From: Epiperipatus broadwayi
Lineage: Eukaryota > Onychophora > Udeonychophora > Euonychophora > Peripatidae
Direction: 5' to 3'
Length of the DNA: 64,000 nucleotides
Assembly (NCBI GenBank): GCA_028023455.1
Contig: JAQFVV010012512.1
Coordinates: 1,466,413 to 1,530,412, forward strand
Shown in pieces: positions 1 to 12,529 of the stretch. The notes beneath the pieces were generated by a model. The model ran no database searches. It had not been told where the DNA came from and worked only from the letters and a program-made list of their open reading frames with translations. The translations under genes and the position numbers were made by a program. Within the stretch, counting starts at the first letter, position 1, and the number at the start of each line of letters is the position of its first letter.

Positions 1-573
1 ATATATATTAAGTTAGCCAATCCTCATACTTTAATGGACAAGCTTCAATCTACTCCAATTCTTCAACCGTCCATCCAATTAAAAATCTGATGACACCCAT
101 GTTGACCTAAGATCAATCTGACCCCTCAGACACAGGACATAGTCCATTTAATACAAGGGATGGCAGACATCTCTACTATGTAATAAGTCAAACACACAGC
201 CTTATTATGTATCTGTGTTTATATATGTAATATATAGGGTATATGAGCACAGACTTTCACACAACCCACCACTATCTCATAACACTGATACACTTGAACA
301 CATATATGTCGAAAAGATAAATAATCACCAATATACGTATTTCATGCTAAACCAGCAATCATCAGTTGGTCCAGATTACCATCTCTACACATATATGCCA
401 TAAGTTTTCAGATATATATATATTAAGTTAGCCAATCCTCATACTTTAATGGACAAGCTTCAATGTACTCCAACTCTTCAACCGTCCATCCAATGGGGAG
501 TGGTGGGTCGTGTGAAAGTCTGTGCTCATATACCCTATGTATTACATATATAGACACAGGTAAATAATAAGCC
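1..573. repeat. Hammerhead-repeat locus 1, inverted and direct copies
   Basis: A dispersed repeat is present in rearranged form. The segment at 1-82 recurs directly at 411-494. The stretch 199-273 is repeated inverted at 499-573, so the outer parts can fold back. A hammerhead-like motif lies between the arms on the minus strand. Related copies are at 17.7, 26.7-27.4, 28.7, 51.5-52.4 and 59.4-60.05 kb. No credible protein is encoded. Confidence 0.75.
323..377 (-). ncRNA. Hammerhead ribozyme motif, core intact, stem II end mispaired
   Basis: Read on the minus strand: stem I (AAUC, 3-nt bulge, ACCAA), core CUGAUGA, stem II UGCU-loop-AGCA, core GAAA, short stem III (AUACGUAU), A at the cleavage position, then UUGGU and GAUU closing stem I. 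The pair next to the core in stem II is U·U instead of G-C, so activity may be weak or lost. The rest of the fold is complete. Confidence 0.6.
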
Positions 574-884
574 TATGGGTTTCAGTTATTAACAAATCAT
601 TCAATAAATTTTAAAATTATTGGACCTTAATCAAAAATATACTTTAAAGGAAAATTATCTTTATAAGATTTGAGATTAAACAAAACTTTAGAAGCTAAAT
701 AATCACTAGGATATTGACTTAAATTAAGTAGTTCTATCAAACAATTTTGTATTTTCCATCATTTTTGTACTTTCAATTAATATAAAATTTATTTTCTTAC
801 CAAGATCAGAATTTTAAATAGTAAAGTAACTAAAATGATCACCTTTGTCTTTTTTTAATAAGGTAACACCAATGACCTTTAAAG
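574..884. other. AT-rich gap, nothing recognised
   Basis: AT-rich sequence without a convincing reading frame, RNA gene or long repeat. Confidence 0.5.
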
Positions 885-1405
885 TATTTTTTAAAAAATC
901 TATTTGCTTCAAGGGAAAACCAAATGTTCATTTTTAAGTAATTGCCTATTCAATATTATCTGTAAAAACATTTTGTTATCGGGAATATTTCTATAACATT
1001 CGCTTGGAGAAATAAATTTAATTACAGCATTTCTATTGCTAAAAGGGACAAAGAAAAGGCCTGCACTTAAAATTGTTAAGTCAGAAATATTGTAAACAAA
1101 ATTAGATAAATTTAAAATAAATGAAGTATCAGGTCTTGTCAAGCATTGGTGGTCGAGAGGTCAGCGGCATCTGCTTTACAAGCAGTTGTCCCGGGTTAGC
1201 GGGTCCACTTCCCGGCAGATGCTATGACACATGAGAAAAAATAAAATATCAGGTCTTTTATTATAATACCCTATACTTAAATTTCTTTTATTAATAACAT
1301 TTCTTTTTTCAAATTATTTTAATGACCAATTAAACTTATTAATACATTTATTATAGCAAACAAATTAACATCTTGATCTAAAACACATTAAAATGGAATA
1401 ATTAA
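885..1405 (-). pseudogene. Penelope-like element N-terminal fragment
   Basis: A minus-strand frame encodes LSNFVYNISDLTILSAGLFF and a following PFSNRNAVIKF segment. The same block recurs at 12.73 kb (plus strand), and related sequence lies at 51.0-51.25 kb upstream of a recognisable Penelope-type reverse transcriptase. It resembles the conserved N-terminal region (NLSD.. ..L..GL.F.P) of Penelope-like polyproteins. A SINE interrupts it at 1138-1246; non-coding homology to 51.07-51.25 kb continues on the far side. It is a fragment with no catalytic domain. Assignment to the PLE N terminus is inference from motif order in the better-preserved copies. Confidence 0.5.
1138..1246 (+). mobile_element. 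tRNA-derived SINE with target-site duplication
   Basis: A ~109 bp insertion with a tRNA-like body: an A-box-like region (TGGTGGTCGAGAGGTC), a B-box-like GGGTCCACTTCCC, and an A-rich tail. An 11 bp direct repeat, TATCAGGTCTT, flanks it at 1127-1137 and 1247-1257, as expected for LINE-assisted insertion. Relatives lie at 45.5, 47.5, 49.2 and 56.3 kb. It interrupts the PLE fragment and is therefore younger than it. Confidence 0.85.
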
Positions 1406-1671
1406 AATTTACTTGTAAAATCTAGATTCCTTTAAATAGTTTAAATCTACTGTGAACAGTATGGAGAATATAGAGGGGAGCAGCAATTAATATGGAGTGA
1501 TGGTACTCATCATCACTAACCCCAAGCCAAAAGCTCAAATTTAAATCCACAATGAATATAATAAATGAGCATAATAGATAAGCAAAAATAAGAATAACAA
1601 TAAGTTCACCAGCATTAAAGATGAATAATAATAATAATTTATAATCATGAATGATCAACAAAAAAATCAAT

Positions 1672-2010
1672 CAAACTTGTAACTGGATTTGAAAGTGGTC
1701 CATTTCAGATCAGGCTAATTATTTAGTGCTTTCCAAACTTGGGGCCAATTATATAAACAATAATTTGAATGCACAAACTTAAGTGCTAATCCATAAATTA
1801 AAAAAAAAAAACAATGCTGGGATATACAAACTTGTTGATCATCATCAATGCCATGGCTATTTATTATCATTAATGTGCTGGTCAAGTATAAATTTAATTT
1901 CTAATTATTACTAAAATAAAATTTACTTTATGGACTTTAAAGGATATATCTTTGTGCCATCCTGCATTAAAGAAAAAATGAAACCATCAACTAGATGTCC
2001 ATAACACTAA
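1672..2010 (+). repeat. Dispersed repeat B, copy 1
   Basis: This stretch aligns by eye in the same orientation with 61,105-61,510, sharing blocks such as AAGTGCTAATCCAT and TGATCATCATCAATGC. It is diverged and non-coding, and its class is unknown. Confidence 0.65.
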
Positions 2011-2377
2011 ACATATACTCCAATCCATATAACTAATCATTATGCAGTAATCCAGCTCTGGGAGCATGAGCTTTATAATTGTTACTGTGAGCGAGAGGTT
2101 AATAATTAAATTTTAACATATGTATGTGGTTGATGACTGATTTTAATGTATATGGTACCCATGTTAATGTGTGTACACACTGATGTTTATATAATAATGA
2201 TATTCCATTAGTTAATAAATAAAACTGAATAAATCCATTTATTTTTACAAGACATAATTTGATGTTGAAAAACATACATAAAATTCACATGTATGTGTAT
2301 ATTATTATTCCCTACAAATCAAAGTTATTAATTAATTCCTTATTTCTAATGGTAAGTAACAGTTTATATATATAAAC

Positions 2378-2619
2378 ATTTTGCTGGTTCATCCATGTTA
2401 AATATTTAAATAATGATATACCGATGTTTCGACTTGATCACACCAAATCAACCATTAGGTGATAAAAAATAGAAAGATGGTTGTAGATGCTACAACCACT
2501 GATTTGAAAAAAATGTTAAAGTTCCACCAATAGCAAAAATGTTAAATTAAAAATGTAAAATCTTTCCAAACAGAAGGAAGTTTGCATGTTAAATATTTAA
2601 CATGGACGAACCCACAAAA
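2378..2619. mobile_element. MITE-like foldback element
   Basis: Terminal inverted repeats of about 30 bp (around TGGTTCATCCATGTTAAATA at 2385-2409 and its complement at 2589-2612, with ATTTTG/CAAAAT outside) enclose ~180 bp of non-coding DNA. The interior holds a 9 bp perfect hairpin (GGTTGTAG..CTACAACC, near 2477-2497). No transposase is present and the target duplication is unclear. Confidence 0.55.
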
Positions 2620-3080
2620 TAAGTCTTTTATATATGCAACCTGTGAAAATCTTCATACCAACCTATATATATATATGTGTGTGTAAAATAAATAAAATGT
2701 CCATTAATTAAAAACAAAATTGTAATTATAATTGAAATAATAAATTTAATGGTGTTTAAACTATTACAAACAATACTTAAATCCACAGAAGTACTTTCAG
2801 TTAATTTCTTAAACCTGCTTCAACTGCCATTAAATTCAAAAACAAAAGCAGAAGAAAACATCATCAATTCAAATTCCATGAATCTTGTATTTTAATGTTA
2901 GCAGCTTGTCAATTTATTAAATGCATTTTATTTGTTTATAAAAATTGCCTCTTTAATTTTTCTTTTACTAAGGTTTCTCTCAAGAAGAATTTTCACATTT
3001 TCAAAGTAAATTTAAATTTATATTTACATGTTTTTTCATTATCAAAGAAAACTGAAGGAGATATTAAATCACCATTATTT

Positions 3081-3900
3081 TTACTTTTTACACGTTTGTA
3101 TAACAAACAATTCATACTCCTTCAATCTTTTCTCAATACTGCACCTAGATTCACCTTTATATGACAGCATACAATCATAAAAAAATTGATATATGACATT
3201 ACTTTTCTGCTTGACAGGTATGACATCCTTAGAATTATTGACTAATTTATTAATATTGTTTGAAATGTAGAATGAAACATTAAACACATTCTTATATAAA
3301 TCCTTAAAAAATTTCACTTGTGGATTTGAAATAAATTTCCTTTAAATTATTATAACTTTTTTTAAATTGACATAAAGTATTGTTTATTTGTTCCATTTTC
3401 ACTTTGGTAAGGACATAATTTTTTATTCTGAAACAAAAAAGATCTAAAACTTGCCATCTTATGCATCATTGGTACTTTTGATTTACAATTTATATATCCT
3501 CTTTTTTGCAGTGGCTTAATTATTAGTTTATAATTTAATATACTGTTATCTCGTGTAATCATCAAAACTAAATATTTAATATTACTGTCCTGTTCCTTTT
3601 CAATATTACTTCATAGTTTTTCATAAAAGTTTTTTCCCCTTTTTTTAGATTACTAAAAATTGTAACAATCTAAAAAATATGCAAGTAAGTTATTTTGTTC
3701 TCCAATATCCAAAGATTTTTGTTTTCCTTTTTTTTTAATAAAATAAAAATGGAAACATCTTAGTTTAAAAAAATTATTTACATTTAAATTTTGTAATTTA
3801 AAGATTTTAACTGCAAAGTTATTTCAAGAAATATTCTATTCACCAATTGTACGCATTTTAGGTACTGATTTGGAGTGTATTCAGGGACATTTTAAATTCT
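3081..3900 (-). pseudogene. Penelope-like element C-terminal fragment (RT end + GIY-YIG)
   Basis: Penelope-like elements pair a reverse transcriptase with a GIY-YIG endonuclease. Reading down the minus strand, 3590-3362 encodes a decayed RT tail (LVLMITRDN-type 'fixed strand', then YINCKSKVPMMHKMASFRS, matching the family's Y..NSxHP..HK..v+sL). 3317-3081 encodes QKSNVIYQF, YKGES and SIEKRLKEYE, the pattern of the GIY-YIG domain (xxVIYKIPC..C..xYIGET.+xl+tRlkEH). Tyr and Arg positions are recognisable, but the Cys pair and Gly are altered. Stops and frame changes make it a pseudogene. Confidence 0.7.
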
Positions 3901-5357
3901 AAGGACTGCCCCAAAATCATTGACACACCCAAGCAATAATAAATTAAAATGCAAATTTTATACAACTATGCTTGATCAAATCATGTAACTAAAATATACA
4001 AAATATAAAAGGAGAAATGTATAAATTTTGAAATTCTAAAAGCTTATAATTTCTAAAATATCAATTTAAAATACTTCAACAAAAAAGTAAATGAAAAAAA
4101 AATAATGGACACATATATTAATTGAAATCCACATGTTTAATAAATATAAAACTGATCAAACTAAACATATAATTTTGAAATACTAAAAGCTTCTAAAATA
4201 TGAATTTTATTATAGTATAGGCATGTAACCACATGTTAAAATAATGTGGATGTTGAATAAATATAGAAACAACTGCCAAAGTATATTAATTCCATAATTA
4301 ATAATAAATCACATTTTATCTTGACAATAGTCTACATTTTATATTTCATAAATCAGATTTTTTTTGTTGTGTGCTTCATTTCTCACATGTCATTATTTTC
4401 TGGTCAATGGATAAAAAAATTCTAAATGAGAGAGATTTATTCATTCAATTTTTCAAAGATGCTAATTCTACATACCAATGGTGAAAACATTAGTGTTTAT
4501 TTTATATAAAATGCAATACCTCTTTTACATTTGAAATAATCACAAACTTTTATTAAAATCTGTAAATATTTTTTAACTTCTTTCTGTGTTCATTTGATGA
4601 TGATAAGTTACTTTGGTGTTGTACTGGTCAAAAATGTATGTCCATCCAACAAAATTTAGAATCTGAACAAAAGTACACCAAATCCAATCATGCCCAGATA
4701 CACAGGTCAGGAGCAATCATGAATTCTAACCTGTTTGCCCATTCCCCAAATCTATAAGACTACAAACAACAACTATGGTGATACTACATAAATTCATTAT
4801 TTCCGGGCCTGGTGCTACAGTGTTTTGCATGAGATCTAAACTGATGACAATGATGATTGATTGAATGAACCCAAGATATAAGTTAAAAACCTACACAAAT
4901 ATATTAATGAGAATCGAACAACTAGATTAAGTTTAAAAACAAATATTTTTTTTGATAAAAATTCAAGATTTTATATATGTATAATCAAGTTCATACAGTT
5001 TAAACTATTATTTTGGTTACAAATCTTTGACAATCTTTATTTAATTATTTTATTTTAATAGATATCAATTTAGTGTGGCAGTTACAATACTGAATGTATA
5101 TTTAAAATAAGTTTTATTCAATGTTACAAAATAGATTTATCTGGGAGTTTGGTGGACATTTTATACGTTAAGAATAATATATATATTAAGATACGATAGA
5201 GTTTCGCTGATTATACAATTTTAGTAGGATGCCCTTGGCATTTGATACATAAGTTATTTTCATTTATACTTTATTTACAACAAATAAAATAAGGATACAT
5301 TTTGATCGGTAAGTAGACTAAAAACATTTATTTTACATTTTCGACATTTAACGATAG
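3901..5357. other. AT-rich gap, no gene recognised
   Basis: No frame of plausible coding quality and no obvious repeat. A moderately GC-richer patch around 4.66-4.87 kb is non-coding and matched nothing I recognise. Confidence 0.5.
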
Positions 5358-5455
5358 AATATTGCAAAATTCTATGGTCGGGCGAGAGTAGGTGGTTGGG
5401 GGGGTTGGGGGTAGTCTTGCGTTGTTAGCCGAAAAAAAATATTGCAAAATTCTAT
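5358..5455 (+). mobile_element. Tiny retroposed insert with 18 bp target duplication
   Basis: A 62 bp G-rich insert (5376-5437) ending in an A-run is flanked by perfect 18 bp direct repeats AATATTGCAAAATTCTAT (5358-5375 and 5438-5455). Its last part, GTCTTGCGTTGTTAGCCG, matches the 5' end of the tRNA-derived SINE seen here (compare the complement at 56.37 kb). It is best read as LINE-mediated retroposition of a short RNA. Confidence 0.8.
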
Positions 5456-7844
5456 CAATATGGGAATGGCTTATTTCAATAAAGGGGAGAGAAGCTTCAT
5501 GAGAGGTTTGGATTTAAAACTCCAATAAAAAATATTACAGAGAAAATGTTTTATTATCACATATCATTACGATTTATTTTGTTAAACAGGCTAGAAAACA
5601 AACTATAAAAAATTGCAGTGCTAACATAATGTCAGTGAGAGAGAAGGAGCAACTTAGGATGAGAAAATGTCATTCTATTTGAGGGTGGTATGTCAGCTTC
5701 ATGACTGAGAGTGCTGAACATGGAAAGGTCAGTAGGAAGTTGCTATGAATCTGGTTTACAGTAAGTTCATACAGAGCTTCAACTACACTAATCGCATGTT
5801 CCAGAAATACTTAGACCTCTGTTTCAAACAAGAACAATAAAAGACAGACGGCTTTGAATCCCCAAGGTGAAATCAAAGCAGTATGTAAATATATACTTTG
5901 AAGAATGACAAACTAAGATGATCGTGAATCCCTGGAATGAGGTACAGGCAACCCAGATCAGAGCCATATGTGGCTTATTAATAATTTCTGACATATACCA
6001 GCAATGCTATTATAAGACTATAAAATCATTGGATTTAAATACTAAAATAAAGCCTTAAATGGTTTAACAAATGCATAATGATATGTTAAAATAATGACCC
6101 ATGTAAGATAAAGTCATTTATCATAAGTGAAACTATAATTAATGAAGTGTGCATTTTCCCCCCTTTTTGAATCAATACTAAAAAAAACTAAAATCCATGT
6201 ACTTAACAGTGCAAATAACAAAATAGATTTAAGTCACCAGCTTTTTGGCGATGATGATCAATAAAGAAATTAATAAATTTAATGAACACCAATATCCACT
6301 CCAGATTGCAAAGTATACATTTTGTATAAATTTATGATCAAATATTTTTTTAAAAAAGCATACATTTATTTTAAATACAAAACTCTATCGCACGAGCTAT
6401 TTAAAAATAACTAACAAGAACTCATTAATCCCCCCCCCCCTTTCTATTCCAAGGTGGGATATAGAAAAAGTTAATAAAACTGGGTTTGATTGGCATTTAC
6501 AAATAAAATTACGTGAAAAATATCAACCGCACTAAATTATAAAAATAATAAGAAACATGAGTTGGATGAAAATTTTCATAGTAATATTAATTTGGATAGT
6601 AGAGAATTGATATAAAGAAAATAATTATTAGTTTTAACATACTCGCTGATGAATGAGTTAAAAGAGATTAAATATACAGAAAACATTAATTTAAAAAGAT
6701 AGAACTTACGTAAGACAATTGTAATGGCTTTAGACTTGTTACCTTGTAACTCTATGGAATGAAGTAAGCATGAATCTTCCGTGGCAGGTGGCACTTTGAT
6801 TGGTGGTAGCTACATTTCTGCATGGCAAAGAACTAATCTGAAGACAGAGGGAAAAGTGGTTTAGGTCCTCTACCCAAAAACCATTTTTAAAAATCAAAAA
6901 AAAATGTGAAGTCGGTTAGCAACTATTGACCGAACTCTGAAACAATAGATTTTTAGCCCTTTTTATACAAACTTTGAGTTATTCAAAGAATGTTTTTAAT
7001 TAAACTTCTTAACTCTTAATTAATCCTTAATTTACAGAAATATTTTCTCTATTGTTAGTGGAGAGGCAATTGTTAGATAACTGTCCAAAAATAAATTCAA
7101 ATCAATTTCCAGATTGGAAATAGAAAATCTTAATAGCTAACTAAAATCAATTAGCTTTGTTTTAAATTTTACTTTCATTAACTTTATTTTAAAAATTTAT
7201 TTTTAAAATTATGAAACAAACTAATGTCCCCACCCCTTTAATTGCTTTTGGACAGTTAACACTGCATCTTCCATCTTGAATATTTGTTAATTATATGAAG
7301 AAAAATAATTACAAAGTATTAAAAATAAAAGTAAAAAAACATAATTTTAAAACACAAAATTATTTAGCATTTTTAATTATATATATAAATGCTCCTGTAA
7401 TATATGTATATATCTGAGTTGCATCCATAAAAGTTAATATTTAAAATAATTAAAGAAAATTTTTATTTAAGATTTATATTTCTAAACTTTTATAGACACT
7501 TCTCTGAAATACACATATAACATATATATAACAAAAAGGAGCATGGTGAAACGTGGGTTAAGTGGTAGAACAGAGAAGCTCAATCTTGAACTAAGATCGA
7601 CTGCTACAATGTTTATAAACAGAAAATTATGTAAAAAGATATATAGATTTGTATTGATTTCAAGAGCCCATAAGGATTTTCCATGATCATGTGTAGATCC
7701 AATATCCATGTCCACAGATCTAATGTGAACAATAGTATTTTTTTTTATTTCCATTTTTTTTTTAACTGCATGGAGCAAAGGAAACCTGCCACATCAGAGT
7801 TTCTTTCTGGTAAGAAATAATCTGATTAATTGTAAAATTATTAT
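5456..7844. other. AT-rich gap, no gene recognised
   Basis: Only short random frames occur. A C-run lies at about 6431-6440. No RNA gene or repeat copy was recognised. Confidence 0.5.
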
Positions 7845-8235
7845 GCTTTATTTCATATGATTATGGGCATATAAGATTTTAGTTTTTAAAACTATAAGCT
7901 TGGTATGATGTGCTTATGGGCATATATTATAATAAAATTTGTATTTTAAAACTTATAAGTTTTTAGTTTTTCAAAATTATAAATGTGATATGATCAATTT
8001 TACATTATTTCAACATATGCTTATGGGCACATATTGTAATAAAATTTGTATTTTAGAAATTATAAACTGTTAATATTTTTAAAATTATAAGCTTGGTTTG
8101 TTCAGATTTCTGTTATTTTTTGGACAATATTTTATTTTGTCAAAAACATCCTCCTCCCTTCCCATATATTTTGGCATTTTGTACTGTCATCATTGTAATA
8201 AAATTTGTATTTTAGAATTCATAAACATTTAAGTG
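7845..8235 (+). repeat. Degenerate tandem repeat, ~110 bp units
   Basis: Blocks such as TGCTTATGGGCATATATT, AATAAAATTTGTATTTTA and AAAATTATAAGCTTGGT recur about four times at roughly 100-120 bp spacing, increasingly diverged. Non-coding. Confidence 0.6.
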
Positions 8236-9274
8236 TTTAGACTGCACTCTCCAGCATTTTGAATTGTAAGTACTGCTCCAATCTACTGTTGACACATACC
8301 TGTGACCCTATGTGGATCATTCAATGTCATTTATTACTTGGATATATCAGCACTGGTTTTGGGTTGTTCTTAGAATTCAAAATGATGAGTGCACTCTAAA
8401 TCAGCACCACATTATAAATATGTATGACCAGCAGCAATTATATGTTTGCTTCTCTGCATATAGATTAATCAGCATATGACATAGCAGCATGGTAATATTA
8501 CGGCAAGACAATTAATACTGGAATGTTTTAATAAGCTGGTCTATTATAATCATGTCCATAGTAGAATAGCATACTGTCACACTGACATTTTTAGGGAAGG
8601 TATCAGCTCTATTTATTCTATAATTTAATAGACATTAAGCAAGCCATCTAGTACACGTGTGCTATGAATCACATAAAAATGGACCTTACCTTCATGAAAT
8701 TTCAAACTATTGCAGTAATACCATCAGCAGCAGCTGATTTGTATTCTGCACCTTCAGTTATAACTTCATGATGATAATGTTGTATACATGGTTGTAAATG
8801 TATGTCTCCCAAATAATTCAAATCCATCTTTTTATAGTATATCCTAGAATTTGAAAACAATTAAGTAAATTCTCTCTTTATCTTGAAAAAAAAAAAAGTT
8901 AATGATTTTTTCAATTTACCTTAGTTAAAGACAATTTTTTTATTATCTAAAATGTATTTTTAATTCTTCCAACAATAGAGTATATTATACTAAATTTTAT
9001 CACATGCTTTAATTAAAAAAAATTATTTATCTAATTAAAAATAGATAGGAAAATTCTATAACTATCAGTGGTATCTATTTTAAAATAAAACCAACTTTTT
9101 TATTTATTTTTTTTAATTTTTAAAATCAGAGTAAAACATTAAATAGAATCTTTTTAAATGTTTAATTTATAATAATTTTAATCCTTAACTGTTATTTTAG
9201 TGTAATGTAATAAATATCTACAAAAAGTTTTGTTTGTTTCTACTTATCCTTTCAACTTTATATATATATATTAA
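8236..9274. other. AT-rich gap, no gene recognised
   Basis: No coding signal. A short AT microsatellite at about 9261-9270 directly precedes the RTE insertion. Confidence 0.5.
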
Positions 9275-9524
9275 CTGAAAGGAGACCCTTTGATTCCTCT
9301 TGGAGGCCTTAAAGGAACCAAGCAGGGCAAATTCCTAATGTCCACTCCATACGTTCTTGTCGTTGCAGCTGTTATTACTATATGTTTATTCATATAGTAT
9401 ACGAACATGGATGGGCTACTCACCAACATGCATTAGCCAGCGTGGTGAGTTTATTGGCTTTTTACCTCTGAGTTTAAGATCAAGAAACACCATGGTCTTT
9501 CTTCTCAGTGCCTGATAAGGCAGA

Positions 9525-12500
9525 ATGAATGTTTGTGTAAATGATAAAGATTTTCCCAATTATACAATTATGACAGACAAAAATAAAGCATGGCCCTTAA
9601 TCCCAGGAGGCTGTAAAGTCACCAACCAAGGCAGCGGTTGGTGGCCGAAGGCGGAGGGTGCTAAGAATATCCTGGAGGCGGACCCAGGCTGCCATTTGAT
9701 GACGACTTTTTATTTAGGTACTTACAACTGCAGATCACTTTCAAGTGAAGGAAGATTGCAAGAATTAGAAGAAAAACTCTCTTATATTAAATGGGATATT
9801 ATTGGACTTTGTGAAGTTAGAAGAAAAGGTGAAGAGACAATTGATTTAAAAAGTGGACATATGCTCTATTATAAAGGCACAAATATTGGAAATACAAGTG
9901 GAGTAGGATTCATTATAAATAAAAAGTGGAAGAACAATATTGTGGAGATTGATGGTGTATCAGACAGAGTGGCAAGATTAGTTATACAACTTAATAGCAG
10001 ATATCAAATGCAGATAATTCAGGTTTATGCCCCAACAAGTTCTCACAGTGATGAAGTAGTAGAAGATTTTTATATGGATGTACAAAAGGCTTTTGATCAG
10101 AGTAAACAACATTTTAAAATTGTTATGGGAGATTTTAATGCTAGAATTGGTAAACAAATGAAAGATGAAAGTGTTGTAGGTAATTTTGGTTATGGTAATA
10201 GAAATGAGAGAGGACATAGACTTGTGGAGTTTTCAGAGAAGGAAAAACTTTATATTATGAATTTTTTTTAGACGAAAATCTTCCGATCTAGAAGGAAATG
10301 GACATGGAAGCATCCAAATGAAGGTACAGCAGAATTGGATTATATTTTGACTAACAGGAAATACATATTTCAAGATTGTAATGTTCTTAATAAATTTAAC
10401 ACAGGAAGTGATCATCGATTAGTAAGGAGTAAGATACATGTTAATGTAAAACTAGAGAGACAAAAATTATTAAGAAAAACTATATTTACAGTTGATATTC
10501 CTAATCTTCAGAAACATTCTAATGAATTTAAATTAGAACTTACAAATCGGTTTCAAGTATTAGTAGATTTTGAACATGATTCAGATTTGAATGAAATTAA
10601 TATGAAAATAACTGATACACTTTTAAAAACTGCAACAAAGATAGCTGGTAGAAAAAAGCAGCAATTGACTAATAAAATTTCTACTGAGACTAGAAAACTT
10701 ATGAAAAAAAGAAGGAATATGAAGATATGCAAGAATGATGCATTAAAAAGAATTGAATATCTCGAATTTTGTAAAATGGTGCGGAAAAGAGTTGAAAATG
10801 ATATAAGAAAGTATAACTGTGAACTAGCAAGAAAAGCTGTAGAAGAAAATAAAAGTCTTAAGAATGTAAAACAACATTTTGGTATTGGTAGGAAATTTAT
10901 ATCTGCAATAAGGAAAAAAGATGGAATTATTACTAAAAAGAGGGATGACATTATGAAATTGGTAGAAGATTTTTATCAAGAATTATATAGTAATAAAGAA
11001 CAAGTACCTCCTATATCTATTACATCTTCCGAATTGCCCAGAATTTTAAATGAAGAAGTGAGAAATGCAATTAAATGTATGAAAAAGGAAAGGCTCCAGG
11101 TAATGATGGAATTATAATTGATATATTAAAAGAAGCAGGTGAGAAACAGAAAAAATATTAGCAAAGTTATATACCAAATGTCTAAATGATAAAGATGTAC
11201 CGGATGATTGGAAGAATGCAGTAATAATATTAATATTTAAAAAAGGTGATAAAGAAGATATTAGAAATTACAGACCTATCAGCCTTTTATCAGTTTTATA
11301 TAAAATTTTTACCAACATAATTACAACTCGTCTACAAAGAACCTTGAATTTTCACCAACCAAGAGAACAAGCTGGATTTAAAAGTGGTTTTAGTACAGTA
11401 GATCATATTCAAGTATTGAGAGAAGTAATAGAAAGGACAAATGAATATGAGTTGTCATTATGTTTTGGATTTGTAGATTATGAAAAGGCATTTGATTCTA
11501 TAAACATTTCTTCAGTGATTAAAGCATTGGATCATCAAGGTATAGATCCAGGATATTGTCATATTTTAAAGAATATTTATAAAAATGCAACAGCAACAAT
11601 TAGATTACATAATGATACTGGGAAAGTCAACATTGAGAAAGGTGTAAGACAAGGTGACTCCATATCTCCAAAACTTTTTACAGCAGCTTCAAGAAGTATT
11701 TTGTGGATTAAAATGGGAAACTAAAGGAGTGAAAGTAAATGGAGATTATTTAAGTCATTTAGATTTCACAGATGATGTAGTTGTTTTTGCAAATAATGCT
11801 TCCAAGCTGCAGGAAATGTTGCAGGAGTTATCAGATGAAAGTAGGAAAGTAGGACTAAAGATAAATGTTAAAAAGACTAAAGTAATGTTTAATCGATTTG
11901 CTCAAAATATGAAAATAAAGATTGATTATGATGAATTAGAAGAAGTTAAGAGTTACAAATACCTTGGTCAGATTATTAATACAGATGGAAACATAATAGA
12001 GGAAATTAATCATAGAATTAAACTTGGTTGGAGTGCTTTTGGTAGAAATAACTTGATATTAAAAGGAAATATGCCTATGTGTTTGAAAAGAAAGGTTTTT
12101 AACAAATGTGTTTTACCAGTTCTTACTTATGGATCTGAGACTTGGACACTTAATAGAAGATCAATACAGAGACTTCAGACTACTCAAAGAAGTATGGAGA
12201 GATGTATGTTGGGAGTAACAAGAAGAGATCGAAAACGCAATGTATGGGTAAGAGAACAAACAGGTGTTACTGACCTCATTGAAAAAATTAAAAGATTGAA
12301 GTGGAGTTGGGCTGGACATATTGCTAGAAGAGATGATAATAGATGGACAATTGAAATTTTAAACTGGATTCCAAGAGATTGTAAAAGACCCAGAAGGAGA
12401 CCACATGTAAGATGGATGGATGAAATAAGAAAATGTGTAGGGGTGATGTGGAGAAGAGAAGCTAAAGATCGGAGAAGATGGATTAAACTTGGAGAGACCT

Positions 12501-12529
12501 TCATCCTGCAGTGGATTGATAATGGTTGA
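9525..12529 (+). pseudogene. RTE endonuclease/reverse transcriptase, broken (copy A)
   Basis: The frame encodes an apurinic-type endonuclease, then an RT, then the RTE C-terminal region. Visible motifs are TYNCRSL, LCEVRRKGEE, IQVYAPTS, VMGDFNARIG and SDHRLV (endonuclease); KKGDKEDIRNYRPISLL, FVDYEKAFDSI (motif A), GVRQGDSISPKLF (motif B) and FTDDVVVF (catalytic DD kept, preceding A changed to T). The C terminus carries TYGSETWTL and WAGHIARRDD. Lesions relative to copy B: an in-frame TAG at 10,269 in an oddly altered patch (10,262-10,289), a lost A near 11,086, a lost A near 11,140, and a 2-nt loss near 11,686. The endonuclease part reads open from 9525. Not functional as read. Confidence 0.9.
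9620..9643 (+). other. Hairpin with loop inverted relative to copy B
   Basis: Arms CACCAACC and GGTTGGTG enclose the 8 nt loop AAGGCAGC. In copy B the same arms enclose GCTGCCTT, the exact reverse complement. The change alters three codons without shifting frame (NQGSG versus NRCLG). Confidence 0.95.

Noticed and set aside
10553-10951. 132-residue minus-strand frames opposite the RTE body in both copies (also 42,611-43,009)
   Set aside because: Antisense shadows of the A/G-rich RTE coding strand, rich in Phe/Leu/Ser as expected from complementarity.
12463-12478. AAGATCGGAGAAG resembles the start of an Illumina adapter (AGATCGGAAGAG)
   Set aside because: The same bases are present in both RTE copies at the same codons, so it is native element sequence.
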